Below, in pieces: positions 1-9,191 of a DNA stretch of 64,000 nt. The position numbers and the translations under genes were made by a program. The notes under the pieces are model-generated. The model was given only the letters and a program-made list of their open reading frames with translations, was not told the DNA's origin and did no database searches. How positions within the stretch are numbered: the first letter of the stretch is position 1; each line of letters opens with the position of its first letter. Source of the stretch: Haladaptatus litoreus (GTDB taxonomy: Archaea > Halobacteriota > Halobacteria > Halobacteriales > Haladaptataceae); the NCBI RefSeq assembly GCF_900156425.1, contig NZ_FTNO01000001.1, positions 806,001 through 870,000 of the forward strand, written 5' to 3'.

Positions 1-359
1 TGCTCAACATGGACGGCGTGAACGTCACACTCGTCTTCGGATTCATGCAGGGAACCGTGTACGTCTCGGCACGCGCCCGCGGGACGGACGTTGACCTCGG
101 AGAAACTATGCGGGCCGCGTTCGGCCAAATCGGCAGTGCGGGCGGGCACGCCGACATGGCCGGGGCGCAGATTTCGCTCGGTCTGCTCGGCGAAGTCGAA
201 GAGGAAGAAGAAGCGTCCCTCTCGACCATCGTCGGCGAGATAATCACCGACCGATTCTTCGAAACCGTTCGTTCCCGACCGGGGCCAGATGAGTTCGAAT
301 CCGCTGAGGAACACGTCGCCGCATTCGACATTCAACTCGCGGAGAGCGACGACGAGTAA
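1..359 (+). CDS. DHH family phosphoesterase, C-terminal end (partial)
   Basis: The reading frame is open through the left edge, so only the last 119 or so residues are present and the true start lies outside the window. The motif GGHADMAGAQI is the glycine/histidine-rich substrate loop of the DHHA1 domain, which follows the DHH catalytic domain in RecJ-, NrnA- and GdpP-like phosphoesterases. Such proteins cleave short oligonucleotides, pAp or cyclic dinucleotides with manganese. The tail after DHHA1 is acidic, as is usual in halophiles. Which substrate it uses cannot be told without the N-terminal half. The family call is fairly safe. Confidence 0.75.
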   Translation, partial: LNMDGVNVTLVFGFMQGTVYVSARARGTDVDLGETMRAAFGQIGSAGGHADMAGAQISLGLLGEVEEEEEASLSTIVGEIITDRFFETVRSRPGPDEFESAEEHVAAFDIQLAESDDE

Positions 360-424
360 GGTCGCTGAACTGCATCGCGTTCGGCGTCCGTCAGCAGTTG
401 GCGTTAGCGGAAACGGTCGGGAAG

Positions 425-430
425 TTTTTT
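425..430 (+). promoter_or_regulatory. BoxA-like element for the CBS-ParB gene
   Basis: A T-run lies about 27 bases before the ATG at 456, the spacing expected for a leaderless haloarchaeal transcript. It supports ATG 456 over the in-frame TTG at 429. Confidence 0.4.
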
Positions 431-455
431 GCTCGGCACAGCGTGGGTACTCTGC

Positions 456-1310
456 ATGGACGAGGCCGAGGAGGAAAACGGTCGCCAGTCGCCACCCACC
501 GTTCGGTTCATTTCCGACGGCGGAACGGAGGGAATCAAAGCGAAAGTCAAAGATTACATGACGCGCGACGTAGCGACCGTTTCTCCCGATGCGACCGTCG
601 AATCGGTCGCCCGACGAATCGCCGAAAGCGACGGTCACAACGGATTTCCAGTGTGCGACGGGCGGCGGGTCGAAGGGTTCGTCAGCGCGCGCGACCTCCT
701 GCTCGCGGACGACCCCGAACCGATTTTTAAGGTGATGAGTCAGGAACTCATCGTCGCCCATCCCGATATGGACGTGAACGACGCCGCGCGCGTCATCCTT
801 CGCTCCGGGATTCAGAAACTTCCAGTGGTGGACGACGCGGGCAATCTCGTCGGCATCATCAGCAACACGGACGTTATCCGGAGCCAAATCGAGCGTGTCA
901 CGCCCGAGAAAGTCGGCAAACTGATGCGGACGCTCGAATCCATTCACGACACCGAAGTTTCCCAACGCCGTCGGAAAATCCCGCTCGCCAACCTCGTACC
1001 GACTCAAGGGAAAGTCTACGCCGACGAACTGGAGGGGAGAGTGTACGAGATGGAGCGCGGACTGGCCGAACCACTCGTCGTCATCGAAAACGGTCACACC
1101 CTTCTGCTGGCAGACGGCCACCATCGCGCGAAGGCCGCAGACCGCCTCGACATCGAGGAGATGGACGCCTACATTATCGTCACCGACCACCACCTCGAAC
1201 TCGGTATGGAGAAGACGGCGAAAAAAGAAGGCCTCGAAACCATCAACGACATTCAGGTCGTCGATTACGCCCGCCATCCACTTATCGAGACGACGAAGCG
1301 ATTGCAGTAG
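456..1310 (+). CDS. CBS-domain pair fused to a ParB/Srx-like domain
   Basis: This is a 284-residue protein. Two CBS modules (about residues 28-84 and 92-142) are the type that binds adenine nucleotides or S-adenosylmethionine and acts as a sensor. They are followed by a ParB/sulfiredoxin-like domain (about 174-245) with the signature ADGHHRAKA near residue 218. DGHHR-type motifs occur in ParB-fold enzymes such as the archaeal ADP-dependent free-serine kinase SerK and staphylococcal SbnI, as well as in DUF1015 proteins. There is no DNA-binding KorB-type segment as in true ParB, so chromosome partitioning is unlikely. ATG 456 was chosen over TTG 429 because a T-rich BoxA lies 27 bases upstream. 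A ligand-gated serine kinase is my inference, not established. Confidence 0.75.
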   Translation: MDEAEEENGRQSPPTVRFISDGGTEGIKAKVKDYMTRDVATVSPDATVESVARRIAESDGHNGFPVCDGRRVEGFVSARDLLLADDPEPIFKVMSQELIVAHPDMDVNDAARVILRSGIQKLPVVDDAGNLVGIISNTDVIRSQIERVTPEKVGKLMRTLESIHDTEVSQRRRKIPLANLVPTQGKVYADELEGRVYEMERGLAEPLVVIENGHTLLLADGHHRAKAADRLDIEEMDAYIIVTDHHLELGMEKTAKKEGLETINDIQVVDYARHPLIETTKRLQ

Positions 1311-1431
1311 GCTTCTCTCGTCGTTCTACACTGTCTCCGTTTATTGCGAACCGTGTCACTCGCGCCGAACTCGCTAATTCCCGCTATTCCCTACCGACAC
1401 CTACAATTCGCTCGGCCACCCACCGAAACCC

Positions 1432-1872
1432 ATGCCCGGCGAGAGCGACGACCCGACGGTCATCCGCGTCGTCGTGGTTCACGCGGACGACGTGGTGTCC
1501 GCGCTCGAAGCCACGGAACGCGGGCGGGAGACGGTACTTCGAATCACGGCCCCGTTCGCCGGACGGGTGCGCGCCCGACTCCACGTGGTGCAGACAACGG
1601 AACCGGCCGACGATGGCCGTGGTGGCTCCGGCCCGATTCGAATCCCGCCGCGGAAGTTCGTTACAGCCGAAGTGCCGCCATATCCGCTGGTCGATGACAC
1701 CGACCCGAGTGTGACCGATTCCACAGACGAGTACGACGTGGAAGCCCACCACGAGCGCCACACCGCGGCGGTGTCGGCGTGGCGCGAGGGAGTTCGGGAG
1801 CATATCGTGGAGACTACTGAAATTGAGACGGTGGATGGGGCACATCGCGTTTCCGTGTCGGTTCTCGGATGA
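1432..1872 (+). CDS. Conserved haloarchaeal protein of unknown function
   Basis: This is a 146-residue acidic protein with no signal peptide or membrane segment. It has an N-terminal mixed alpha/beta stretch (IRVVVVHADDVVSALEATER) and a middle segment rich in Pro and Arg (IRIPPRKFVTAEVPPYPL). I do not recognise a characterised family. It resembles haloarchaeal-only hypothetical proteins. The next gene, methylmalonyl-CoA mutase, starts about 90 bases downstream on the same strand and seems to have its own promoter. Confidence 0.6.
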   Translation: MPGESDDPTVIRVVVVHADDVVSALEATERGRETVLRITAPFAGRVRARLHVVQTTEPADDGRGGSGPIRIPPRKFVTAEVPPYPLVDDTDPSVTDSTDEYDVEAHHERHTAAVSAWREGVREHIVETTEIETVDGAHRVSVSVLG

Positions 1873-1963
1873 GAAGTTCACGTCATTGGTCCACTGCATC
1901 TCACAGTCCCCTCCCCAACCCGTCACCGAATCCTTAATGGATTGCCCGGAAGAAAATACGGAC

Positions 1964-3664
1964 ATGTACGACGAGGACGACCTGCAAAAGATTCAGCAGG
2001 GAAGAGAGGAATGGGAAGAAGACACCCTCTCGCCCGTGCTGGAGCGGTTCGGCGAGCGGAAAGACCGCTTTGCGACGGTTTCTAATCTCGAAGTAGACCG
2101 TCTGTACGACCCAGACGACGTGGGCGACATCGACTACGACGAGGAACTCGGTTTTCCCGGCGAAGACCCCTACACGCGCGGGGTGTACCCCACGATGTAC
2201 CGCGGTCGGACGTGGACGATGCGCCAGTTCGCCGGGTTCGGCACCGCGGAGGAGACGAACGAGCGATTCCACTACCTCACCGACAACGGGCAGACCGGCC
2301 TCTCGACGGCCTTCGACATGCCGAGTTTGATGGGCAAGGACTCGGACGACCCGCTTTCGGACGGGGAAGTCGGCAAGGAGGGTGTGGCGGTTGATACCCT
2401 GCGCGACATGGAAATCCTCTTCGACGGCATCGATTTGGACGAGGTTTCGACCAGTTTCACCATCAATCCGAGCGCGCCCGTCATCTTCGCCATGTACGTC
2501 GCGCTAGCCGACCAGCAGGGCGTCCCCCGCGACGAGATTCGCGGTACTTTCCAGAACGACATGCTGAAGGAGTTCATCGCGCAGAAGGAGTGGGTCGTCC
2601 CGCCACAGGCGTCGCTGGATGTCGTCACCGACACCGTGGAGTTCGCGGTGGAGGAGACGCCGAACATCAAGCCCATCTCGATTTCGGGCTACCACATCCG
2701 CGAAGCCGGTTCGACTGCGGTACAGGAACTCGCCTTCACCCTCGCCGACGGCTTCGCCTACGTCGAGGACGCGATGGAGCGCGGCCTCGACGTGGACGAG
2801 TTCGCGCCACAGCTTTCCTTCTTCTTCAACTCGCACAACTCGCTGTTCGAGGAGATTGCGAAGTTCCGCGCCGCCCGACGAATCTATTCGACCGTGATGG
2901 ACGAGTGGTACGGCGCGGAAGACCCGAAATCGAAACAGCTCAAGTTCCATACGCAGACCGCAGGGCAGTCGCTCACCGCGCAGCAACCGCTGAACAACAT
3001 CGTTCGCGTGACGATTCAGGCGCTCGCTGGCGTCCTCGGTGGCACCCAGAGCCTGCACACGAACAGCTTCGACGAAGCACTCGCACTACCGAGCGAGCAG
3101 GCGGTTCGCGTCGCCCTGCGAACCCAGCAAATCATCGCGGAGGAAAGCGGCGCGGCGGACATCATAGACCCGCTCGGCGGCAGTTTCGCCGTCGAATCAC
3201 TGACGGAAGAAGTCGAGGAGAAGACGATGGCCTACATTGAGGAAATCAAGGAGATGGGCGACGGCTCGGTGCGCGACGGCGTCCTCGAAGGCATCGACCG
3301 CGGCTACTTCCACCGCGAGATTCAGGAAGCCTCCTACGAGTACCAAGAGCGCGTCGAAGACGGCGAGGAAATCGTCGTCGGCGTCAACAAGTACGACATG
3401 GAGGAGGACACGAAACCCGATATTCTGAAGGTTGACGAGGAAACCCAAGAGCGTCAACTCGCGCGACTCGCCGAGGTCAAAGAAGAGCGCGACGACGAAG
3501 CAGTCGAAGCCGCACTGGACGAACTGGACGACGCCATCCAGAACGACGAGAACGTCATGCCAGCCATCGTCACCGCGGTGAAAGCCTACGCGACGATGGG
3601 CGAAATCATGGACGTGTTCGAGGCGGAACACGGCAGCTATCAGGAAAAAATCGGACTGGCGTAA
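1964..3664 (+). CDS. mutA: Methylmalonyl-CoA mutase, large (catalytic) subunit
   Basis: It converts (R)-methylmalonyl-CoA to succinyl-CoA with adenosylcobalamin, the last step in propionate, odd-chain and branched-chain degradation. The 566-residue protein carries the TIM-barrel catalytic domain: YRGRTWTMRQFAGFGTAEE near residue 79, SGYHIREAGSTA near 241 (substrate pocket) and QTAGQSLTAQQPLNN near 330. It ends without the B12-binding domain (DxHxxG), as in archaea where that domain is a separate small subunit. No small-subunit gene is visible here. I chose ATG 1964 because a short AT-rich element lies about 30 bases upstream. An in-frame ATG at 1937 would add nine residues. Nearby acyl-CoA synthetases fit a propionate route. 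Confidence 0.92.
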   Translation: MYDEDDLQKIQQGREEWEEDTLSPVLERFGERKDRFATVSNLEVDRLYDPDDVGDIDYDEELGFPGEDPYTRGVYPTMYRGRTWTMRQFAGFGTAEETNERFHYLTDNGQTGLSTAFDMPSLMGKDSDDPLSDGEVGKEGVAVDTLRDMEILFDGIDLDEVSTSFTINPSAPVIFAMYVALADQQGVPRDEIRGTFQNDMLKEFIAQKEWVVPPQASLDVVTDTVEFAVEETPNIKPISISGYHIREAGSTAVQELAFTLADGFAYVEDAMERGLDVDEFAPQLSFFFNSHNSLFEEIAKFRAARRIYSTVMDEWYGAEDPKSKQLKFHTQTAGQSLTAQQPLNNIVRVTIQALAGVLGGTQSLHTNSFDEALALPSEQAVRVALRTQQIIAEESGAADIIDPLGGSFAVESLTEEVEEKTMAYIEEIKEMGDGSVRDGVLEGIDRGYFHREIQEASYEYQERVEDGEEIVVGVNKYDMEEDTKPDILKVDEETQERQLARLAEVKEERDDEAVEAALDELDDAIQNDENVMPAIVTAVKAYATMGEIMDVFEAEHGSYQEKIGLA

Positions 3665-3764
3665 GCGGACTAAGCCTTTTTTCGGTCGTTCGACCGTGTC
3701 GATTTTTCAGATTCGACGGCGAACGAGCGGTCACTGTGTAAGCGTTGTAATTTCGCCTCAAAGG

Positions 3765-3770
3765 TTTATA
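3765..3770 (+). promoter_or_regulatory. BoxA (TTTATA) of the CinA-like gene
   Basis: TTTATA is centred about 28 bases before ATG 3796, giving a leaderless transcript by the usual haloarchaeal spacing. Confidence 0.6.
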
Positions 3771-3795
3771 CAGAGAGAGCGACTATCGGATTTCG

Positions 3796-4596
3796 ATGCA
3801 GGTCGCTATTCTCACTGTCGGCGACGAACTCCTCGCAGGGGACACCGTCAACACGAACGCGGCGTGGTTGGCCGAGGAAATCCACGACCGCGGCGGGTCG
3901 GTGCGGCGAATCATGACCGTTCCCGACGAGGCCGAAGTCATCGCACACCGCGTCCGCGAGTGGCGCGAAACGTTCGACGCGGTAGTCGTCACCGGCGGAC
4001 TCGGTGGGACGCCGGACGACGTAACGATGGATGCCGTTTCGATGGCGCTCGACCGAAACGCCGTGGTCGATTCAAAGACCCGGGAGCGACTCGAAGAAAA
4101 GGCGCGGCAGTTCGCGGCGGACAATCCGGAGTTGACCGACAAATACGACCTCGAACTGGATTTGAACGAGGCTGCGGAACTCCCGGCAGGGGGGCAACCG
4201 CTGGTCACTGATGCCGGATGGGCACCAGGCTGTGCCGTGGAAAACGTCTACGTCTTTCCCGGGATTCCCCGCGAGATGAAGGCGATGTTCGAACTCGTCG
4301 CAGACGAGTTCGACGGGGCGGTCGTCTCTGAGACGATACACACGCCAGCGCCGGAGGGTGCGCTCGGTAGCGTGCTCTCTGCTGTTCGAGAGCGATTCGA
4401 TGTCGCGGTTGGTAGCTATCCGGGGCGGGGAGATACACCCGGACGCCTCAAGGTGACTTCGACGGACGCCGAGGAAGTTTCTGCTGCGGTTGCGTGGTTG
4501 CGGAACAACGTCGAAGTCGTCGTAGAAGAAATCGAACCGACGGAGTCGGGCCGGGAAAACGACGGTGTCGATGTGGCGAATCCGGATGGCCAATAG
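3796..4596 (+). CDS. CinA N-terminal-type molybdopterin-binding domain protein
   Basis: This is a 266-residue cytoplasmic protein with the MoaB/MogA-like fold of the competence-damage protein CinA. Diagnostic segments are VGDELLAGDTVNTNAAWLAE at the N-terminus, VVTGGLGGTPDDVTMDAV (the GGxGxTPDD loop) near residue 66, and VYVFPGIPREMKAMF in the second half. In bacteria this domain (COG1058) is fused to a C-terminal amidohydrolase domain and has been linked to ADP-ribose pyrophosphatase and NMN recycling. Here the amidohydrolase half is a separate gene at 27954-28457. The start is supported by a BoxA at the right distance. The exact reaction in archaea is not settled. Confidence 0.85.
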   Translation: MQVAILTVGDELLAGDTVNTNAAWLAEEIHDRGGSVRRIMTVPDEAEVIAHRVREWRETFDAVVVTGGLGGTPDDVTMDAVSMALDRNAVVDSKTRERLEEKARQFAADNPELTDKYDLELDLNEAAELPAGGQPLVTDAGWAPGCAVENVYVFPGIPREMKAMFELVADEFDGAVVSETIHTPAPEGALGSVLSAVRERFDVAVGSYPGRGDTPGRLKVTSTDAEEVSAAVAWLRNNVEVVVEEIEPTESGRENDGVDVANPDGQ

Positions 4597-4700
4597 CATT
4601 TTATCGGAGAAAAATACGCCAGACGGCAGTCAGTTTTCGAACCAGTCGGTGAAGATAGCATATCTTTATGGCCTTCGTTACAGCATGCTAGCATGGATAT

Positions 4701-6680
4701 ATGCCAGACGATACCGTGGAACTCGAAGCACGGCTCGAAGAGGCGGAATCATTCGAGCCACCGGAATCGTTCGTTGCGCAGGCGAACGTCGCCGACGAGG
4801 AAATCTACGAGGAGTTCGAGGAGAACTGGCCGGAGTGCTGGGAGCGAGCGGGCGACCTGCTCGACTGGAAGGAGGACTACGACACCGTTCTGGACGACGG
4901 CAACGCGCCCTTCTACGAGTGGTTCACGGGTGGGTCGCTGAACGCCTCGGCGAACTGTCTCGACCGGCATCTGGACGACCGGGGTGACGAGCCAGCAATC
5001 GAATGGATTGGCGAACTCGGCGACACGCGAACCTACACCTATAGCGACCTCCACCGCGAAGTGAACGAGTTTTCGGCGGCACTGCGTGAACAAGGCGTCG
5101 AGGAGGACGACGTCGTCACGCTCTACATGCCGATGGTGCCGGAACTGCCGATAGCGATGCTGGCCTGCGCCCGAATTGGCGCGCCGCACAGCGTCGTCTT
5201 CGCCGGGTTCTCGGCGGACGCGCTCGCCACTCGGATGAACAGTGCAGACTCCGAACATCTCGTTACCTGTGACGGTTACTACCGCCGGGGCGACCCGCTT
5301 CAGCACAAAGAGAAGGCCGACGAGGGACTCGGGGGCGTAGACCACGACGTAGAGAGCGTCATCGTGGTCAACCGACTCGGCGACGAGTACGACCATCCGA
5401 TGGAAAACGGGGAACTCGACTACGACGAACTCATCAGCGAACACGAGGGCGCGGAGGTCGAACCGGTAACGCGCGACGCCGAGGATATGCTCTTTTTGAT
5501 GTACACCTCGGGGACGACGGGTCAGCCGAAAGGCGTGAAACACACGACCGCGGGGTATCTGTCGTATGCGGCGTGGACGAGTCACGCTGTACTGGACATC
5601 AAACCGGAGGACACCTACTGGTGTTCCGCCGACATCGGTTGGATTACGGGTCACTCGTACATCGTCTACGGGCCGCTGGCGCTCGGAACGACGAGCGTGA
5701 TGTACGAGGGAACCCCGGATTACCCGGACAAGGACCGCCTCTGGGAAATCGTCGAAGAGTACGAGGTAGACCAACTGTACACCGCGCCAACCGCGATTCG
5801 CGCGTTCATGAAGTGGGGAAGCGAGTATCCGGAACGACACGACCTCTCCTCGCTTCGACTGCTCGGCACCGTGGGCGAACCCATCAACCCGCGGGCGTGG
5901 AAATGGTACTACAAGCACATCGGAAACGAGGACTGCCCAATTGTGGATACGTGGTGGCAGACCGAAACCGGCGGCATGATGGTGACCACTCTCCCCGGCA
6001 TCGGGACGATGAAACCCGGTTCTGCTGGCCCACCACTCCCCGGCATCGACGCCAAAGTCGTAGACACGAAAGGCGAGGAAGTCGGTGCGGGACGGGCAGG
6101 CTACCTCACGGTCAACAAGCCGTGGCCCGGCATGCTCCGGACGCTGTACAACAACGACGAGCGCTTCATTTCGGAGTACTGGGCCGAATACTCCGACACC
6201 GAAAGCGACGACCCGGCGGATTGGGTGTACTTCCCCGAAGACGGCGCGAAACTCGATGAGGACGGCTACATCACGGTTCTCGGGCGCGTGGACGACGTGC
6301 TCAACGTGTCGGGCCACCGCCTCGGAACGATGGAAATCGAATCGGCCATCGTCGGCGTGGAAGGTGTCGCGGAGGCCGCAGTGGTCGGCGGACACCACGA
6401 CGTGAAAGGCGAGGCGGTCTACGCCTACGTCATCACCGAAGAGGGCTACGACGGTGGCGACGACCTGCACGAGCGAATCGTCGCGGGCGTCGAGGATGCA
6501 ATCGGTCCAATCGCGCGCCCCGAGGAAATCGTGTTCACGCCGGAACTGCCGAAGACGCGCTCCGGGAAAATCATGCGCCGACTGCTGGAGGACATCGCCA
6601 ACGAGGAGGAACTGGGCGACACTTCGACCCTGCGCAATCCGGAAGTCGTCGAGGACATTCAAAAGAAAGTCCAAGAGTAG
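4701..6680 (+). CDS. acs: Acetyl-CoA synthetase, AMP-forming
   Basis: It activates acetate with ATP and CoA to acetyl-CoA, AMP and pyrophosphate. At 659 residues it is the normal length for Acs. It has the N-terminal ACAS_N segment (EFEENWPECWERAGDLLDW), the nucleotide loop YTSGTTGQPKG near residue 267, the TWWQTETGG motif, and the C-terminal PKTRSGKIMRR near residue 616. The lysine in that last motif is the usual acetylation-controlled catalytic residue. An AT-rich stretch at 4660-4669 sits about 35 bases upstream of ATG 4701 as a likely BoxA. The gene stands alone between CinA-like and acyl-CoA ligase genes. A second Acs-type gene lies at 23530-25506, so the two probably differ in substrate or conditions. 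Confidence 0.95.
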   Translation: MPDDTVELEARLEEAESFEPPESFVAQANVADEEIYEEFEENWPECWERAGDLLDWKEDYDTVLDDGNAPFYEWFTGGSLNASANCLDRHLDDRGDEPAIEWIGELGDTRTYTYSDLHREVNEFSAALREQGVEEDDVVTLYMPMVPELPIAMLACARIGAPHSVVFAGFSADALATRMNSADSEHLVTCDGYYRRGDPLQHKEKADEGLGGVDHDVESVIVVNRLGDEYDHPMENGELDYDELISEHEGAEVEPVTRDAEDMLFLMYTSGTTGQPKGVKHTTAGYLSYAAWTSHAVLDIKPEDTYWCSADIGWITGHSYIVYGPLALGTTSVMYEGTPDYPDKDRLWEIVEEYEVDQLYTAPTAIRAFMKWGSEYPERHDLSSLRLLGTVGEPINPRAWKWYYKHIGNEDCPIVDTWWQTETGGMMVTTLPGIGTMKPGSAGPPLPGIDAKVVDTKGEEVGAGRAGYLTVNKPWPGMLRTLYNNDERFISEYWAEYSDTESDDPADWVYFPEDGAKLDEDGYITVLGRVDDVLNVSGHRLGTMEIESAIVGVEGVAEAAVVGGHHDVKGEAVYAYVITEEGYDGGDDLHERIVAGVEDAIGPIARPEEIVFTPELPKTRSGKIMRRLLEDIANEEELGDTSTLRNPEVVEDIQKKVQE

Positions 6681-7040
6681 CTGAAAGGTCGATTTCAGAC
6701 GTTTCGACGCCATTCATTTTTCTCGGTTGTCGAAGTGAACCGCCTTTTTTAGTGGCACGGATTTCTGTGGTTGCGTGTCGTTTACAATTGCTGGCAGTAA
6801 GCCACGCCGCTGAAAATCAATCAGACTGCGAAAAACAAATTCCGAAAAGTAACCGACTGAATTTTCGTTGGCCTACGGGCGAACGAACGAGGGAACGAGT
6901 GGCCTGCTACGAGTGACTAATTGAGTGAGGGCGTGATTTGTCGTCGGAAGTTGCAACCGGTGTCTCGTCACAAGCAGTTACAACCAGTTGTATCACAAAA
7001 CCACTCCACTGCTACTTGCAAATGTTCCCGTAGCCCGAAC
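6681..7040. other. Intergenic region, no gene seen
   Basis: These 360 bases lie between two co-directional ligase genes. They begin with a short T-run (about 6745-6750) that could end acs transcription. They are more AT-rich than the flanking genes and end in the BoxA of the next gene. No open frame with haloarchaeal-like composition is present. Confidence 0.5.
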
Positions 7041-7046
7041 CTATAT
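7041..7046 (+). promoter_or_regulatory. BoxA (CTATAT) of acyl-CoA ligase
   Basis: CTATAT is centred about 28 bases before ATG 7072 and directly abuts the upstream in-frame ATG at 7048. This favours 7072 as the translated start. Confidence 0.5.
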
Positions 7047-7071
7047 CATGAACAGTGATGCAAAATTCAGT

Positions 7072-8682
7072 ATGAAGCGGGAACTACTCGTAACGGATTT
7101 CCTCGACAGAGCGCGGAATCACTACGGCGACGAGGAAGCAGTCGTGGCAACCGCAGGTGAACGCTACACCTACAGCGAATTTGGCGAGCGCGCCGACCGG
7201 GTTTCGGCGGCGCTCGCGGAGCGCGGCATCGAAAAGGGTGACAGGGTGGCCGTCCTCGACCCGAACACGCACTATCACCTCGAATCGGCCTACGGAATCA
7301 TGCAGTTGGGCGCGATTCACACGCCGCTCAACTATCGACTCACGCCGGACGATTTCGAGTACATCCTAAACGACGCGGGAGTTGACGCGATAATCGCGGA
7401 CTACGAATATGCCGGCAAAATCGAAGCTATCCGCGGCGCAGTGCCGACGGAGACGTTCATCAGCAACGACTCGGAGAAAACCGAGGGCGACTGGGAGGAT
7501 TTCGAGGAAATCGTCGCGGATACGGAACCGGAGTACGAACGTCCGGAGATGGACGAAGACGACGTAATCACCATCAACTACACCTCGGGGACGACGGGCG
7601 ACCCGAAGGGCGTGATGCGAACCCACCGAACCGAGTCGCTCCACGCCTACCTCATCACGATTCATCAGGAGATTCGTGACGACGACACCTACCTCTGGAC
7701 GCTCCCGATGTTCCACGTCAATGGGTGGGGCCACATCTACGCGATTACAGGCATGGGTGCGAAACACGTCTGCACGCGCGGTATCGACGCCGGGGAAATC
7801 TTCGAGACGGTGGTCGCAGAAGACGTTTCTTACTTCTGCGCCGCGCCGACCGTGTTGAACATGCTCATCGAACACCACGAGAAACACGGCCCGGAAACGG
7901 CGGGCACAAAGGATGTCAGGGTCGCCACCGCGGGAAGCGCTCCACCGGAGGCAACCATCAGAACCGTCGAGGACGAGTTCGGATGGTACCTGAAACACGT
8001 CTACGGCGCGACGGAAACGGGGCCACTCATCACGACCTCCGACGCCAGACGACTGCTCGGCGATGGCCCGGAGCGATTTTCGTTGAAGAAGCGACAGGGA
8101 ATCGGCTACCTCGGAACCGAAGTCGCCGTCGTGGACGAGGACGGCGAGGACGTCGCGCGAGATGACGCCTCAATCGGCGAAATCGTCGTCCGCGGCAATC
8201 AGGTGATGGAAGGCTACTGGGAGAAGCCCGAAGCGACCGAGGAGGCCTTCAACGACCGCCGAGAGGGCTGGTACCACACGGGCGACCTCGCAGTCGTTGA
8301 CGAGTACGGGATGGTGTCGATTCAGGACAGAAAAAAGGACATCATCATCAGCGGCGGGGAAAACATCTCCAGCATCGAGTTGGAAGATACGCTGTTCGAC
8401 CACGATGGCGTGAGCGACGTGGCGGTTATCCCCGCGCCGAGCGACAAATGGGGCGAGACGCCGAAGGCGTTCATCATCCCGGCGACCGGCAACCCCGACG
8501 AACCGGGCGTCACGGAGGAAGAAATTCGGGAGTTCACCCGCGAGAAGATGGCTGCCTACAAGGTCGTCAGCAAAGTCGAGTTCGTGAACGAACTGCCAAC
8601 GACGGCGACCGGAAAAGTACAGAAGTACGAACTCCGCGAACAGGAGTGGGACGACGAGGACAGGATGGTCGGGCAGGGGTAG
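7072..8682 (+). CDS. AMP-forming acyl-CoA synthetase (medium/long-chain type)
   Basis: This is a 536-residue member of the ANL adenylating superfamily. The nucleotide loop YTSGTTGDPKG lies near residue 169, the A5 region VYGATETGPL is in the middle, the hinge is YHTGDLAVVDEYGMVSIQDR, and the C-terminal lysine segment TATGKVQKYEL is near residue 511. The overall pattern is that of AlkK-like fatty acid ligases rather than acetyl-CoA synthetase. It lacks the Acs N-terminal extension and the TWWQTE motif. ATG 7072 is preferred over 7048 because of the BoxA position. The substrate is probably a medium- or branched-chain acid, but the sequence does not fix it. A strong hairpin follows the stop codon. 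Confidence 0.88.
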   Translation: MKRELLVTDFLDRARNHYGDEEAVVATAGERYTYSEFGERADRVSAALAERGIEKGDRVAVLDPNTHYHLESAYGIMQLGAIHTPLNYRLTPDDFEYILNDAGVDAIIADYEYAGKIEAIRGAVPTETFISNDSEKTEGDWEDFEEIVADTEPEYERPEMDEDDVITINYTSGTTGDPKGVMRTHRTESLHAYLITIHQEIRDDDTYLWTLPMFHVNGWGHIYAITGMGAKHVCTRGIDAGEIFETVVAEDVSYFCAAPTVLNMLIEHHEKHGPETAGTKDVRVATAGSAPPEATIRTVEDEFGWYLKHVYGATETGPLITTSDARRLLGDGPERFSLKKRQGIGYLGTEVAVVDEDGEDVARDDASIGEIVVRGNQVMEGYWEKPEATEEAFNDRREGWYHTGDLAVVDEYGMVSIQDRKKDIIISGGENISSIELEDTLFDHDGVSDVAVIPAPSDKWGETPKAFIIPATGNPDEPGVTEEEIREFTREKMAAYKVVSKVEFVNELPTTATGKVQKYELREQEWDDEDRMVGQG

Positions 8683-8696
8683 GCGACCACCCACTT

Positions 8697-8733
8697 CAGC
8701 GGAACGACGGGGTGCCACCCCGTCGTTCCGCTG
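8697..8733. terminator. Bidirectional hairpin terminator
   Basis: A perfect 17-bp stem with a 3-base loop lies between the convergent acyl-CoA ligase and universal stress protein genes. It is followed on the plus strand by TATTTT. The placement suits termination of both transcripts. Confidence 0.65.
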
Positions 8734-8768
8734 TATTTTCCGTGAAACTGCAGTGTCGATTTGGCCTT

Positions 8769-9167
8769 TCACTCCCCGCCGCCACCAGTGACGAGCACCG
8801 GCCGGTCTGCGTTCAAGATGACGGATTGAGCGACACTTCCGAACAGAGCTTTTCCGGCGGGCGACCGCCGTCGCCCGCCGACGCAGACGCAGTCCACATC
8901 CTGTTCCTCGGCGACGTCGAGGATGACGTCCGCGGGATTGCCGCTCGCCTCGACGACATGGGTTTCGACTCCGGCGTCTTCCAACGCTTCCTGTGCCCGT
9001 CGGACACTCGCAATTTGCAGTGCCGACGCGCCGCTCGGATTGTCAGTAAACGAGTGCAGAAGGCTGGCTTTCACTTCCGAATTTGATTCAGGGAGGGAAA
9101 TAATCGCGTTTGCCTGTGCCACCGCGCGCGACTCGGTTTCGTCCAACGCCAGCAAAACGTGGTACAT
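8769..9167 (-). CDS. Universal stress protein, UspA family
   Basis: This is a 132-residue single-domain USP. It starts with the strand MYHVLLALDETESRAVAQAN, and near the end has VGGRRRSPAGKALFGSVAQS, the glycine-rich ATP-binding loop of the G-2x-G-9x-G-S/T class. The loop spacing looks intact, so nucleotide binding is likely. The gene follows a small cox-cluster membrane protein gene by 24 bases on the same strand and may be co-transcribed with it. Haloarchaea carry many USP paralogues, and the specific role of this one cannot be told. Confidence 0.88.
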   Translation of the reverse strand: MYHVLLALDETESRAVAQANAIISLPESNSEVKASLLHSFTDNPSGASALQIASVRRAQEALEDAGVETHVVEASGNPADVILDVAEEQDVDCVCVGGRRRSPAGKALFGSVAQSVILNADRPVLVTGGGGE

Positions 9168-9191
9168 GGTGGCACGTCGCAGGGGTTTGGC

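Noticed and set aside
1823-1963. 47-residue extension of methylmalonyl-CoA mutase
   Set aside because: It would overlap the preceding gene and its residues do not resemble the family; the ATG at 1964 fits family length and promoter spacing.
4749-6713. Long minus-strand open frame opposite acs
   Set aside because: It is a shadow of acs. It has low-complexity Val/Arg/His content and no recognisable domain.
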